Shown piece by piece: positions 1 through 10,200 of a stretch of 25,535 nucleotides of DNA. The stretch's first letter is position 1. Each line of letters starts with the position of its first letter. The stretch is taken from positions 1 to 25,535 of the forward strand of contig JBBSRC010000073.1 in assembly GCA_038243395.1 (NCBI GenBank), written 5' to 3'. Position numbers and translations under genes: made by a program. Under the pieces are notes generated by a model. It was given only the letters and a program-made list of their open reading frames with translations, was not told the origin of the DNA and made no database searches. Source of the DNA: Gelidibacter sp038243395. Lineage in GTDB: Bacteria > Bacteroidota > Bacteroidia > Flavobacteriales > Flavobacteriaceae.

Positions 1-759
1 GGTCAAAATAGCATCATCTTGTGCGCCTTCCAACATATCCTTATTATCGGTTTTAACGCTCAAGCTATAGTTGATATTAGGGCTTGTAAATAATGTTCTG
101 GCTTTTTGAATAGGGATCATCATGCGTAAATCTTGATTATTTCCAAAACTGGAGCCCTTGGCTTTTAAAACACCAATCACTTTAAATTTGGCACCTCTTA
201 CGCTGATCGTTTGACCTATAGGGTTGACATCCTTTAAAATAGCTTTTGCCAAATCACTACCAATCACACACAGTGTACTGCTATTATCAATATCGAAATA
301 ATTGAATTCCCGTCCATCGCTGACTTCCAATCCGGAGTTTTGGATATAATTCTCATTGACCCCTAAAACCATTACTTCAGGATCAGATTTTTTGTTTTCA
401 AATTTTACTTCGGCCGTTTGAGTTCCTACGAACGAAACTGATACTTGGGTAAAAGGAAAGTTGTATTTGTTTTCAAAATCCTTGACATCCCTATAACTGA
501 TTATGGGATTGACTTTTTGAACTTCCTTGCCACTTTCTCGTTGCGTGTTAAATTCATAACGCTGAATATTAAAAGTATTAGCGCCCATAGATGAGAAATC
601 ACTGGAAATTGTATTCTCCAACGCTGACACTGCGCTCAAGATCCCCACCAAAGCCGTGATGCCGATGGCAATTATCAAAACGGTTAAAATAGTACGGAGC
701 AGTTGACTACGAATGGAATTTAAAGCAATTCTAATATTCTCTCTAAATAATGAAAACAT
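1..759 (-). CDS. ABC transporter permease, MacB/FtsX family (partial, C-terminus beyond window)
   Basis: Reading the minus strand from an ATG at 759 gives 253 codons open to the window edge, so the stop codon is not visible. The protein starts MFSLFRENIRIALNSIRSQL and has one clear transmembrane helix at about residues 22-44. A long extracytoplasmic region of the MacB periplasmic-core type follows, with features such as GREFNYFD, VIGSDLAKAI, NPIGQTI and FKVIGVL. The family is usually about 400 residues with three more helices near the C-terminus, so roughly 60 percent is present. Such permeases pair with an ABC ATPase for export of peptides, lipoproteins or drugs; the substrate cannot be told here. 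It is divergent from hisS. The family call is firm, the function within the family is not. Confidence 0.88.
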   Translation of the reverse strand, partial: MFSLFRENIRIALNSIRSQLLRTILTVLIIAIGITALVGILSAVSALENTISSDFSSMGANTFNIQRYEFNTQRESGKEVQKVNPIISYRDVKDFENKYNFPFTQVSVSFVGTQTAEVKFENKKSDPEVMVLGVNENYIQNSGLEVSDGREFNYFDIDNSSTLCVIGSDLAKAILKDVNPIGQTISVRGAKFKVIGVLKAKGSSFGNNQDLRMMIPIQKARTLFTSPNINYSLSVKTDNKDMLEGAQDDAILT

Positions 760-1099
760 AAATGTTTTGTTCTGATTAAGGTGGATTGTCTATAAGACTA
801 CAAACAAGCTTTAAAGTTACTATAAATTTGAAATATGAATGAGATATTTTTGTTTCCTAAATGAGAGTTTGATTTCGTGATAAATATTTCCATGCTGATT
901 TCGCGGATAAACGCAAATCTTATCTGCGCAAATCTGCAGGATGAGCAGGAGAAAATCTTCTAGAATCGCATTTGCTCTCCCATTTAATTTTATATTCTTT
1001 AAATTATAATATTTTTGCAGGACATAGAATAAAATTGAGATTCCTGCCCTGGCATGAAATAACGAAATAAAAGAGATTCCCACTTATGGGGAAGTAAAT
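760..1099. other. Divergent intergenic region between permease and hisS
   Basis: This gene-free stretch of 340 bp separates two divergent genes and should hold both promoters. Around 888-945 it contains imperfect iterations of motifs such as GCGGATAAACGCAAATC and CTGCGCAAATCTGC, which look like a degenerate dispersed intergenic repeat. A -7-like box for hisS lies at 1010-1017. No convincing small gene was found: the minus-strand reading frame here has no family resemblance. Confidence 0.6.
1010..1017 (+). promoter_or_regulatory. Candidate -7 box upstream of hisS
   Basis: TATTTTTG fits the Bacteroidota TAnnTTTG -7 consensus and lies 82 bp before the hisS start. No good TTTG -33 element lies 17-23 bp upstream, so the support is partial. 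Confidence 0.4.
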
Positions 1100-2470
1100 A
1101 TGGCAAAAAAACCAAGCATCCCAAAAGGAACCAGAGATTTCAATCCGGAAGAAGTTGCAAAACGCAACTATATTTTTAACACCATACGTCAGAATTTTGA
1201 ACGTTTCGGATTTCAGCCTATCGAAACGCCAAGCTTTGAAAATTCAGAAACCCTAATGGGTAAATATGGCGATGAAGGTGATCGTTTGATTTTTAAGATT
1301 TTGAACTCTGGAGATTTTTTAAGTAAGGCTGATAAAAACGCTTACGACAGCAAGGATTCCAATAAAATAACTTCATCTATTTCAGAAAAGGCGCTACGTT
1401 ACGATCTAACCGTTCCGTTCGCTAGATATGTGGTGCAACATCAAAACGAGATCGAATTTCCTTTTAAACGCTATCAAATCCAACCCGTTTGGAGAGCCGA
1501 CCGTCCACAGAAAGGACGTTTTAGAGAGTTTTTTCAATGTGATGCCGATGTCGTTGGTTCGCAATCATTATGGCAAGAGGTGGAATTTGTTCAATTGTAT
1601 GATGCCGTATTTACGGCTTTGAAATTGGAAGGCGTCACTATCAAAATCAATAACCGTAAAATCTTATCGGGAATTGCAGAAGTGATCGGCGCACAAGATA
1701 AGTTGATCGACTTTACCGTTGCCCTCGATAAATTAGATAAAATAGGCGAGGAGAAGGTCAAAGAAGAAATGTTAGGCAAAGGAATTCTGCAATCTGGTAT
1801 TGATAAATTGCAACCCTTATTTAGTTTAAAAGGGAGTTTTGAATCGCAAATTGCACAATTAAAAACAATTTTATCCACTTCTGAGCAAGGAATCAAAGGT
1901 ATTGAAGAACTTGAGTTCATTGATAAAGCGATTTCAGAATTGAAGTTGGAATCCGCTAGCTTACAACTGGACGTAACCCTGGCGCGCGGACTCAATTACT
2001 ATACGGGTGCGATTTATGAAGTGTCTGCTCCAAAAGGTGTCGATATGGGTTCTATAGGCGGCGGCGGACGTTACGACGATCTTACCGGAATTTTTGGTTT
2101 GAAGGATGTGAGTGGGGTGGGCATCAGTTTTGGCTTAGACCGGATTTATTTGGTTGTGGAAGCTTTGAATTTGTTTCCAGAAACCATCACAAATACGGTG
2201 AAAGCGTTGTTCATTAATTTTGGAGAAGAAGAGGCCATGACCAGTATGAAAGCCATTAAAGAGCTTAGAAAAAATGGGATCAACGCCGAATTATTTCCAG
2301 AAAACAGAAAAACTGTCCGACAGTTTAATTATGCCAACAAACGTAATATTCCAAATGTAGTATTAGTGGGTGAATCAGAGTTAAAATCGGGGACCTATAC
2401 ATTGAAGAATATGGCTTCGGGTGATCAGCAATCGGTGGACTTAGACACTTTGGTGACCTTGTTAAAATAA
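1100..2470 (+). CDS. hisS: Histidine--tRNA ligase
   Basis: The protein attaches histidine to tRNA(His) in the cytoplasm using ATP. It has 456 residues and opens MAKKPSIPKGTRDFNPEEVA, the standard class II HisRS start. Motif 2 lies at about residues 124-153 (RYQIQPVWRADRPQKGRFRE, then FFQCDADVVG). The HisRS-specific signature LARGLNYYTGAIYEV is near residue 293. GGGGRYDDL follows, and motif 3 is GVGISFGLDRIYLVVE at about 339-354. An anticodon-binding domain fills the last ~90 residues. Length and motifs are complete, so it should be active. The start at 1100 follows an A-rich leader and matches the family N-terminus. It appears monocistronic, facing away from the permease and converging with the minus-strand gene downstream. 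Confidence 0.98.
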   Translation: MAKKPSIPKGTRDFNPEEVAKRNYIFNTIRQNFERFGFQPIETPSFENSETLMGKYGDEGDRLIFKILNSGDFLSKADKNAYDSKDSNKITSSISEKALRYDLTVPFARYVVQHQNEIEFPFKRYQIQPVWRADRPQKGRFREFFQCDADVVGSQSLWQEVEFVQLYDAVFTALKLEGVTIKINNRKILSGIAEVIGAQDKLIDFTVALDKLDKIGEEKVKEEMLGKGILQSGIDKLQPLFSLKGSFESQIAQLKTILSTSEQGIKGIEELEFIDKAISELKLESASLQLDVTLARGLNYYTGAIYEVSAPKGVDMGSIGGGGRYDDLTGIFGLKDVSGVGISFGLDRIYLVVEALNLFPETITNTVKALFINFGEEEAMTSMKAIKELRKNGINAELFPENRKTVRQFNYANKRNIPNVVLVGESELKSGTYTLKNMASGDQQSVDLDTLVTLLK

Positions 2471-2653
2471 AGAGCTTTGGGTTTCAATAATAAAAAGGAC
2501 CTGAAATTATTCAAGACTTTTTTATTTATGGGAGTGTAAATATTTTGTTTTTGAATTAAACTCTGTTCTTCACACCTATGAAAATTAGCACGAAACTTTT
2601 AAGTCACACTAAAGACTTTAGCAATTGAAAAATGGTTTTTATTACCTCTTCGT

Positions 2654-3418
2654 TTAATTGATCAGAAATTGTTTGCTCAGCGTTTTGTTCTCCGATTTCA
2701 AGACGGTTAATATCACTTGATTATTGAGATAAGAAAACGGGATATCGTGAACATTGTTTTTACCATCTAAGTGATGTTTGCCAATCAAGCGCCCTTGGAG
2801 ATCATACAATTGTAAATCGAGGGGCAGACCTTTTGTGTTGATCTTTAATGATTTTGAGTTTTTAATATATTTAATGGTCACGTTATTCATAGCGATGTCT
2901 TTATCAGAAAGTGCGCGCTGTGTTTCATTGCTAAAGGTCATAAAAAAGCGATTTTTATAAACGCCTAGTGCCATTGTAATTTTATAACTCTCGTCATTGA
3001 TCAAATGGTATTTGTTTTCCCAAGCATCATAAATAAAAACATTGATGGGTTTTTCGAAGTTCTCAAGATCAGTCAACATAATTTCTATAGGTCCAGAATT
3101 GGACATAAATAGGCCCAGTGGGTAGCGTTTTGAAACGTGAAATGCTCCAACACCTTGGATTATGAAACGTTGATTGGAAATCATCCAATTAAGGTCATCA
3201 GGTAAAGATTCATTATTTAGTCCGTCGTAACCATTATCTAAACCGTCAGTAGCACTATTATCTTTGGTAAATCCTAATAAAAGGTGACGCTTATAGCCTT
3301 CAGGAGCTTTAAATGCAATTCGTACGCGCTGAAAATTGCTGGTATGGTCCGTTTGTGCATTTAAAGTTGTGTACAAAAATAAGGCAATATATAAGTAGGT
3401 AAATTTCTTCATAACCAT
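2654..3418 (-). CDS. Secreted T9SS cargo protein, stand-alone copy of the giant protein's C-terminal module
   Basis: The protein has 254 residues and an N-terminal signal peptide (KKFTYLYIALFLYTTLNA). The next ~135 residues (RVRIAFKAPEG, RHLLLGF, ATDGLDNGYD, GPIEI, LTDLENF) align without large gaps to residues ~3165-3300 of the giant protein upstream; by eye about 73 of 134 positions are identical. The last ~60 residues (LQLYDLQGRLIG ... SKQFLIN) form a type A T9SS C-terminal sorting domain, so it should be exported by Sec and then sent to the cell surface or medium by T9SS. It lies downstream of the giant gene on the same strand, 866 bp away. ATG codons at 3418 and 3412 are both usable; the second gives the more usual MKK start. 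The biochemical role is unknown. Confidence 0.85.
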   Translation of the reverse strand: MVMKKFTYLYIALFLYTTLNAQTDHTSNFQRVRIAFKAPEGYKRHLLLGFTKDNSATDGLDNGYDGLNNESLPDDLNWMISNQRFIIQGVGAFHVSKRYPLGLFMSNSGPIEIMLTDLENFEKPINVFIYDAWENKYHLINDESYKITMALGVYKNRFFMTFSNETQRALSDKDIAMNNVTIKYIKNSKSLKINTKGLPLDLQLYDLQGRLIGKHHLDGKNNVHDIPFSYLNNQVILTVLKSENKTLSKQFLIN

Positions 3419-3488
3419 GATCTTGGGGATTCGAGTACGAAAGTAAAAAGAATTTTAAGTTTATACTATGAAATACGCAGTAAAACGT

Positions 3489-3512
3489 TAACTTACACCT
3501 TAATGTAAGTTA
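3489..3512. promoter_or_regulatory. Perfect 9-bp inverted repeat upstream of the 254-residue protein gene
   Basis: TAACTTACA and TGTAAGTTA are perfect inverted arms separated by 6 bp (CCTTAA). The dyad lies about 70 bp upstream of the minus-strand gene starting at 3418. Arm length and spacing suit a dimeric regulator's operator. No matching copy was seen upstream of the giant gene. Confidence 0.4.
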
Positions 3513-3571
3513 TGGGCTACAAATCAGTGATTTAGCATAAAAAAATACTTTCATTTATAGGTTTGTTATAA

Positions 3572-3830
3572 CCGCGTTACCTTCCCGAAAAACGGCAGAC
3601 AGGTCCGTGTTCCAAAAAAACCGAGTAACTTATATTGCATATAGCCATATTTTTTCGTCCTTAATTACGAAATTATCTTCAAAATCCCTTTGTGAAAATT
3701 CGTGTAACCCGCCTGTCCGTCCGTGCCAGTTTGAACAGGAATGGCGGAGTCGGGCAGGTTCGTGTCCGAAAAAACATCGTGCGAATTCGTCCGATCCGCG
3801 TCACCTTCCTGAAAAACGACAGGCAGTCTG
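3572..3830. repeat. Pair of short degenerate repeats, CCTTCC-GAAAAACG type
   Basis: The segment at about 3572-3605 (CCGCGTTACCTTCCCG, GAAAAACGGCAGACAG) recurs in altered form at about 3795-3830 (CCGCGTCACCTTCCTG, GAAAAACGACAGGCAG). These flank the first copy of the larger dispersed repeat and look like part of the same composite intergenic element. Confidence 0.55.
3605..3759. repeat. Dispersed intergenic repeat, long copy 1
   Basis: This 155-bp segment, from CCGTGTTCC to CGGGCAGGT, recurs at 4041-4195 with the same length and under ten differences by eye. Its 3' part holds near-complementary blocks CGCCTGTCCG and CGGGCAGG about 25 bp apart, so the transcript could fold into a hairpin. Confidence 0.85.
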
Positions 3831-3909
3831 AGTTATATAAAATTTGAATAATTCATATTTCATAAAGCCTTAATTTTTTAATTAGACACAAAATAAAATT
3901 TAAGTGTCA

Positions 3910-3987
3910 TTTGTGAAAATTCGTGTAACCCGCCTGTCCGTCCGTGCAGTTTGAACAGGAATGGCGAAGTCGGACGGGCTCGTGTCC
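3910..3987. repeat. Dispersed intergenic repeat, short copy
   Basis: This carries only the 3' half of the long repeat, from TTTGTGAAAATTCGTG to CGTGTCC. It has one missing base in GTGCCAGT and several substitutions in the right arm (CGGACGGGC instead of CGGGCAGG). Confidence 0.8.
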
Positions 3988-4040
3988 ATAAGAAATCAGT
4001 GTAAATCCGTCACATCCGCGTCGTCTGTGTTCCATGAAAT

Positions 4041-4195
4041 CCGTGTTCCAAAAAAACCGAGTAATTTATATTGCATATAGCCTTATTTTTTCTTTCTTAA
4101 TTACGAAATTATCTTAAAAATCCCTTTGTGAAAATTCGTGTAACCCGCCTGTCCGTCCGTGCCAGTTTGGACAGGAATGGTGAAGTCGGGCAGGT
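4041..4195. repeat. Dispersed intergenic repeat, long copy 2
   Basis: This near-identical partner of 3605-3759 shares the same start (CCGTGTTCCAAAAAAACC) and end (CGGGCAGGT). Flanking it on the left are further degenerate iterations of the type TCCGTGTTCC (about 4021-4048). Confidence 0.85.
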
Positions 4196-4222
4196 CTGCG
4201 TTCCATAAACCCCGCGTACAAT

Positions 4223-4259
4223 AAAAAAATCGCCCATCCTAATTAAAGAACAGACGATT
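4223..4259 (-). terminator. Rho-independent terminator of the giant gene
   Basis: On the minus strand the stem AATCGTCT pairs with GGGCGATT (8 positions, including G-T pairs). The loop is about 16 nt, and seven T residues follow immediately. It begins 25 bp past the end of the giant gene, which is where a terminator belongs. Confidence 0.6.
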
Positions 4260-4284
4260 GGGTTAATTGGTTGGTTAAACTTTT

Positions 4285-7200
4285 CTACTTGTATTTAATA
4301 ATCATTTTCTTGCTATAACTGTTCGTGCTGGTTTCTACTTTAAGGATGTAGTTGCCATCAGAAATGCCCTTACCAAGGATTTTAAACTCTTGTCCGAAAT
4401 TCATATTGGTCATGTTCCATGCTTTTACAGCTTGTCCGGCCATATTGATAAGGTACACTTGACGCACTTCAATACTTGCAGGAGTCTTCACATAAATTTC
4501 ATCTGTTTTTTGCAGATATTTTATTTGGATTTCCTTGAAGTCCTGATCGATGGTTGACAAGGTAGCATCTGGTTGGAACACGAGTGAGAAACGATCCGTA
4601 TAGTTGCCTTTCTCCAATTGCAGTTGGAAGCTCACAGCGTTGATTTGAGTATAGGTATCCAAATGAGCATCATGAATATAGACATCAATTGGTGCATCAA
4701 AATTTTCTAGATCTGTTAAAGAAATTTCAATAGGACCTTTGATTGCCAATGTCATATCCAATGGGTATTTTTTAGTGCTATCAAATTCTCCCGCGCCTTG
4801 GATCACAAATTTCTTACCAGCAATGGCAAAGGAAAGATCACTAGGGATGTCGTTATTGTTCAAAGCATCATAACCATTATCGATACCGTCGGTAGCAGCA
4901 TTGTCAGGTGTAAAACCTAAGAGCAAGTGCCTTGTAGCACCTTCAGGGTTTTTGAACGCCAAACGTACACGTTGGATGGCATTTTCACCTGTTGCCGCAG
5001 CATCTCTTTTTTGTTCGGTTTTTGAATTATTGTTAAGACCTCTAAAGAATATAGAATTTCCACCTGCTTCTTTCACAAACACGCGTTGGGTATTATTAAA
5101 CTCAAATTGACCACCGCCCGGCCCGCCGCTGACATAGAATCCTTGCCCTACAGGGATATACCGGGTCGGTATTTTAGATACTCCCCCTAATCCAGCAATT
5201 TCTGGAGGTTGTACAGGAAGAGTTCCTCCTGCCATGGTATAGGAGGCATAGCCGCCCTCATATTGTCTCAAGACATGACTTGCGCTAGCTGTTGATTGTT
5301 GCCAGAATTGAAGTGCGCTGAACTCTTCCATTACGAGTAAGTTATTTTTTATAAATTCATCAGCGTCAATAGCGGATGTATATGGATTCCCAACTACTAC
5401 TGTTGCATTGGCGCCGTTAATATTAACTTTAATAGTTCCATTATTGGGTTGTCCTTTAAATGTGTAGTTTTTATCTGAAGAACCTGTAACGTCCCCACCT
5501 TTCATGATAAACCCATGACCGCTATTAAGGATTGAGGTTTCATTGATTGGATTCCAAGCGAGTCCATTAAAAGTGTACAACCATCTTCTTGCTAAATTTA
5601 TTGGCGGACCTGGATTGCCGTCGTGACCTGGGATCCAGCCGACAGGAGCGTTAGCATTACCATCATATAGTATGTCATTCAATCGATAGGTTCTAGACCC
5701 TGCAGGACCTGCAGTACTCACTGGACTTCCCCAATAATTATAATTAAACTTATTTCCAGTACCTTGTTGATCGCGTTCTAATCGACCAGTACCTGTATAA
5801 TCAACAATACTTCCTTCTGGTTGCAATAATTGAGACTCGCCAACAAGATCTAAAACGCCATCGATTTTGAGGTATTTGCTAACTGTCAAACTTTGACCAT
5901 CATTTGGGTCATTCGTATGTTGAATAGACAATCTATTTGCATCCACCAAAAGTCCTAAAACTCTAAGATCTTGAACTGAAGATGTTATATCATGAGCAGT
6001 TCTTACAATATTCCAATCAACTGTAATTCCATCAATACCAAGAGAACTTGGTAGTTGTTGCACACCTCCATTTAACCAAGTGCTAGCATCAGTCCAACTT
6101 CCACCAGCTTGTGAGACATATGGCAATGGCGCGGAATTTGGTTGACGAGCAGCATTCATATTTCTCAATTTACCAACAACATCGCCTGGACGATTAACTA
6201 AGCCGCCACAGGAAACATCCATGCGATAATACCCGGCTAAATCTGACCAATTAATTCCAGGAACATTTAATGGCACCACTTCACCGGCAACAGCAGTACC
6301 ATTGCTTGTGATTCTCTGATTCATCATTTGACGAATTTGGTCTTGTGTAATGCTTGCGTTCCAAATACGTAACTCTTCAATGTAGCCATTAAAATGACGT
6401 ACGGGTTTGTTTGGAGGTTGATCCATGGCACCCAATAGAAATTTTGAGGTATTGGTCACAGGCGCAGCTGCTCCAGTGGCAGTGCTAACTGAAGTTCCGT
6501 CAATGTATAATTGATAGCTGCCACCTCCAAAAGTGACTGCTACATGATACCATCTATTAGTAGTTAAATGATGCGATGAGCTAATAGTACCTGCGCCATT
6601 CCAATTGAAGACAAGCGTTGCGTTATTTAAACTCAAATCATATCCAGTGGCAATATTGTTGGCATTGCGTTTTGATAAGATGGTTTGAGTTCCTGTAATT
6701 GAATTTGGTTTCACCCAAACTTCAAAGCTAAAGTTGTCACTGCGATTAAATGCATCCCCAAAAGTTGCATAATCATCAATACCATCGAAATTCACCATGG
6801 AACAATCCTCGAGCGTAACAGTGACATCACTACTACAACCAGCAACGGTCCAAGTTAAGGTGTAGGTTCCAGCCCCGCCGCCTGAAAAGGTGGATTTAGG
6901 ATTATTAATATCTGAAAAAGAAGGTAGATCACAACCACCTGGACCGCCACTAACGGTCCATGTGCCCACGGCGCCAGTACCAGCATTAGTACCGGTTACA
7001 TAGTTATTGTCATGTGCTCCATCCGCTATGTTTTCAGCCGCTGATTTTGTATTGTCATATGCATTTAAGTTGACTGTTGCAACACCACACTCGCCAGTTA
7101 CAGGCGTTATAGGTTTGCCTGCATATGCAAAGTTGGCGGCAACAGTAAGAGTCGTGGTTCCGTCCGTAGTACTTATACAACCATTGAGATTAGAAGTGAC

Positions 7201-10200
7201 CTCAATAGTAGTGATTCCAGGGGTTATTGGTTCGTAGTTAAACTTTCCGTCGCCTAATAATGTAATACCAGGACCCGCTATTTCTATAGTTTCATTTACA
7301 CGAGTATCTGGCACTCTAAATTTATCAATGGCCCATGCGCTAGAGATTGTTCCAATATAACGAAATCTGATTTTTAAATTTGCCTGTCCTATATAATTTT
7401 GCAAATCAATTAAGGTATGATTAAACCCATTACTGTGATTACCAGAGTTAGCAGGGCCCGAAATAGTACTTAAAGTTATGTTATAAGTTGTTCCTCCATC
7501 CAACGATAACTCTATTATGGCTTGGGCCCCAACTTTTAGATCATAAGCTTGGTAAAAATCAAGAGTGGAAGTTGTTAAGCCAAAAGTATTAAATGTTGGC
7601 GATTCCAAGATTGAACTGTAATCACCGTTTGCAATTAAAAAACTACCATCTTTAGAATCATAAGAAATAGTATGAAAAGTTCTAGGGCCAGTACCTTTCC
7701 AAGGGCCTGGGTTAGAATTGTTGGCACTCGCATTGAGGCAATTACCACACCTATCAACTAACCAACCTTCTGGGTTTGAGCTGTTAAAGTTACCTACTCC
7801 TTGCAATAATTGGCCAGTTCCAAAACCGCTAGTATAGGAATATTCAACACTTTGGCCAAAACACATATTTTGAAGGTTATTCGGGCTTACCGTAGGTTTT
7901 ATATTTGAAGGAATTACGTTTACTAGAGCAATGGCCGAATTTTTGGGGCCACAAGGACCACTTTCTAAAACGGCTCTAAATAGTGTAGTGGAAGAGATAC
8001 CTGAAAAATTATAGGTACTATCTGTAGTATCTGGAATAGACGTCCATAATTGACCACCATTGGTTGAAGATTCCCATCCAATGATTGAACCAGATTGTCC
8101 TGTTAAGTTCAGGGTGCCGTTTCCTTCGTGACAGGCAATGATATTATTGCTAATTACTGTCTCGTTATCTGACGCAAACCCAGTGATAATTCCTCCTGTA
8201 GTATCAGAAAAGATGGTAATTGTCTGAGGTGTTGACTCCACCTTTACACATCCCGCAGAAGCGGCTATGGTATTTATTATCGTATATGTTCCAGCAGCAC
8301 TTGTGCTAAGATCAATTGCTCCTGTACTACTATTTAAACCGAGCGATAAACCAGATGGCGAAGAGGTATAGCTAAAGATACCGGCACTACCACCTCCCGT
8401 ATAGGACAGTAAAGGGTTTGACCCAGTTTTACAATATTCGGTAGCATCATAATTGAAGGCTGCAACTGGTATTGGATCGATGGTAACATTGACGCTCGCA
8501 ATGACTTCGGCACAACCATCAGATGCAGGAATTGTATAAGAAATTGTATAATCATCAGGAGTACTGCCACTCGGTGTAATAATACCAGTTGTTAAATTAA
8601 TGTTCAAACCTGAACTTGGTAAAACTGAAAATGAGCCACCGCTATTTAAAGTATATAAATTTTCATAAGTTGTTGCATCAGATGCACAATAGGCCGTTGC
8701 ACTATAAGTAATTGAAGCAGTTGGTAAAGGTGTTATAATAATGGACTGTGATTCTTGAACTTCAGCACAACCACCACTAACGGCATCAAAGGTGTAATAT
8801 ACCGTATGAGAACCTGCATCACTGGTACTTAAATCAATTTCTCCTGTATCAGCATTGATAACTAAACCACTTGAACCAGAGAATACACCACCAGTTTGAA
8901 AGCCTGGAGTAGGAGTTGGACCTGCACCATAATTACAGAATACAGAATCCGTATATGTAAAACTCGCATCTGGTTCGGCTTCAATTATTATTTCGAAAGT
9001 TTTATTTACAACCGTTGCACAACCGTTAGGATTATTAGCGGTATAGGTAATTGTATAACTTTTAGGAGCCACCCCAACTGGAGAGAATCCTCCTGTGCTA
9101 CTATTAATTGTTAAACCAGCAGTCGCTGAATATGTTCCTTCTGTGCTATTGGTAACTGTTATTGCGTTTGGTGTATAAGTCAATACATCAGACTCACAAT
9201 AGGTTGATTTAGCATATGTAAAAGCCGTTATTTCTGGTAAAGAATTTATAGTAATGGAAGTAGTTGTTTTTACTTCTTCACATCCGCCAGCTGCAGGAAT
9301 CGTATAGGTTACGGTATATTCGCCATCCGTACTTGTACTTGGTGTAATGGTACCTGTAGAAGGATCAATTGTCAAACCAGTTGGAGCTGAATAGGTGCCA
9401 CCAGCAGTGCCAGTTCTAGTTACAGTTTGAGTTGCCGCATCCGAACAAAATGGTGTTCCAGCATAAGAAATTGTTGCTGCAGGGGTTGGAGTGACTGTTA
9501 AATTTCCAGTTAAAGATTTCACGCTCCCACAGGTACCGCCAGAACCTGTAATGATAACATAATAACCGCCATTATTGTCAGGTGTACTATTTATAATACC
9601 AAGGTTTGGTGTTGTTACACCTGTTATCTCACTACCATTAGTTAAGATTATGTCTGGAGAGCCTACTTTATACCATTGATATGTTGGGGTTGTTCCTGTT
9701 GAAACAACTGTAAAACTAGCATTACTTCCCTCACATAGTTCTTGAGTTACTGGCTGTGATGAGATAGTGATAACTTCATTAACACTTAAAGTCCGCGTTT
9801 CAGATTGTACTGTGCTACAACCAGTACCTCCACTAACTCTAACGTAATAAGAGCCAGTATTAGCTACTACGGCGGATGCAAAACTTAAGATGTTTGTGTT
9901 AACCCCTGTTATACCACTGCTATTACTTAAAAGAATATCCCCTCCCGCATTTACTTTATACCATTGGTAGTTTAGATTATCACCAATGGCAACCGCCGAT
10001 AGACTTCCTGATTGTGTTGCGCATACCGTTGTGTTTTTCGGTTGTGTGGTAATGACCACTTGTTTTTTTATAGTTAAGATCAGTACATCGCTAACAGCAG
10101 TACACGGAGCTAAAGCATTATTAGTTTTGAATGTCAAAATAACAGAGCCAGCGGAAATATCAGCTGCTGATGGATTATAATTCGTCGAATCCGAGGTAAT

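Larger units (their letters stand above)
3419..4284. other. 866-bp repeat-bearing region between the two T9SS cargo genes
   Basis: No gene is supported here. The region holds the inverted repeat at 3489-3512, three copies of a dispersed repeat, smaller repeat fragments and the giant gene's terminator. The GC-rich repeats contrast with the AT-rich spacers between them. The open frame at 3607-3831 runs through repeat copy 1 and has no family resemblance. Confidence 0.7.

Noticed and set aside
820..1083. Minus-strand open frame of 87 codons between permease and hisS
   Set aside because: It runs through degenerate repeat words, overlaps the hisS promoter candidate and has no recognisable family pattern.
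2500..2530. Terminator after hisS
   Set aside because: A T-run is present, but the stem before it (TGAA/TTCA) is only about 4 bp, too weak to call.
3607..3831. Plus-strand open frame of 74 codons
   Set aside because: It reads straight through repeat copy 1. Its Arg/Pro/Cys-rich product reflects the GC-rich repeat, not a gene.
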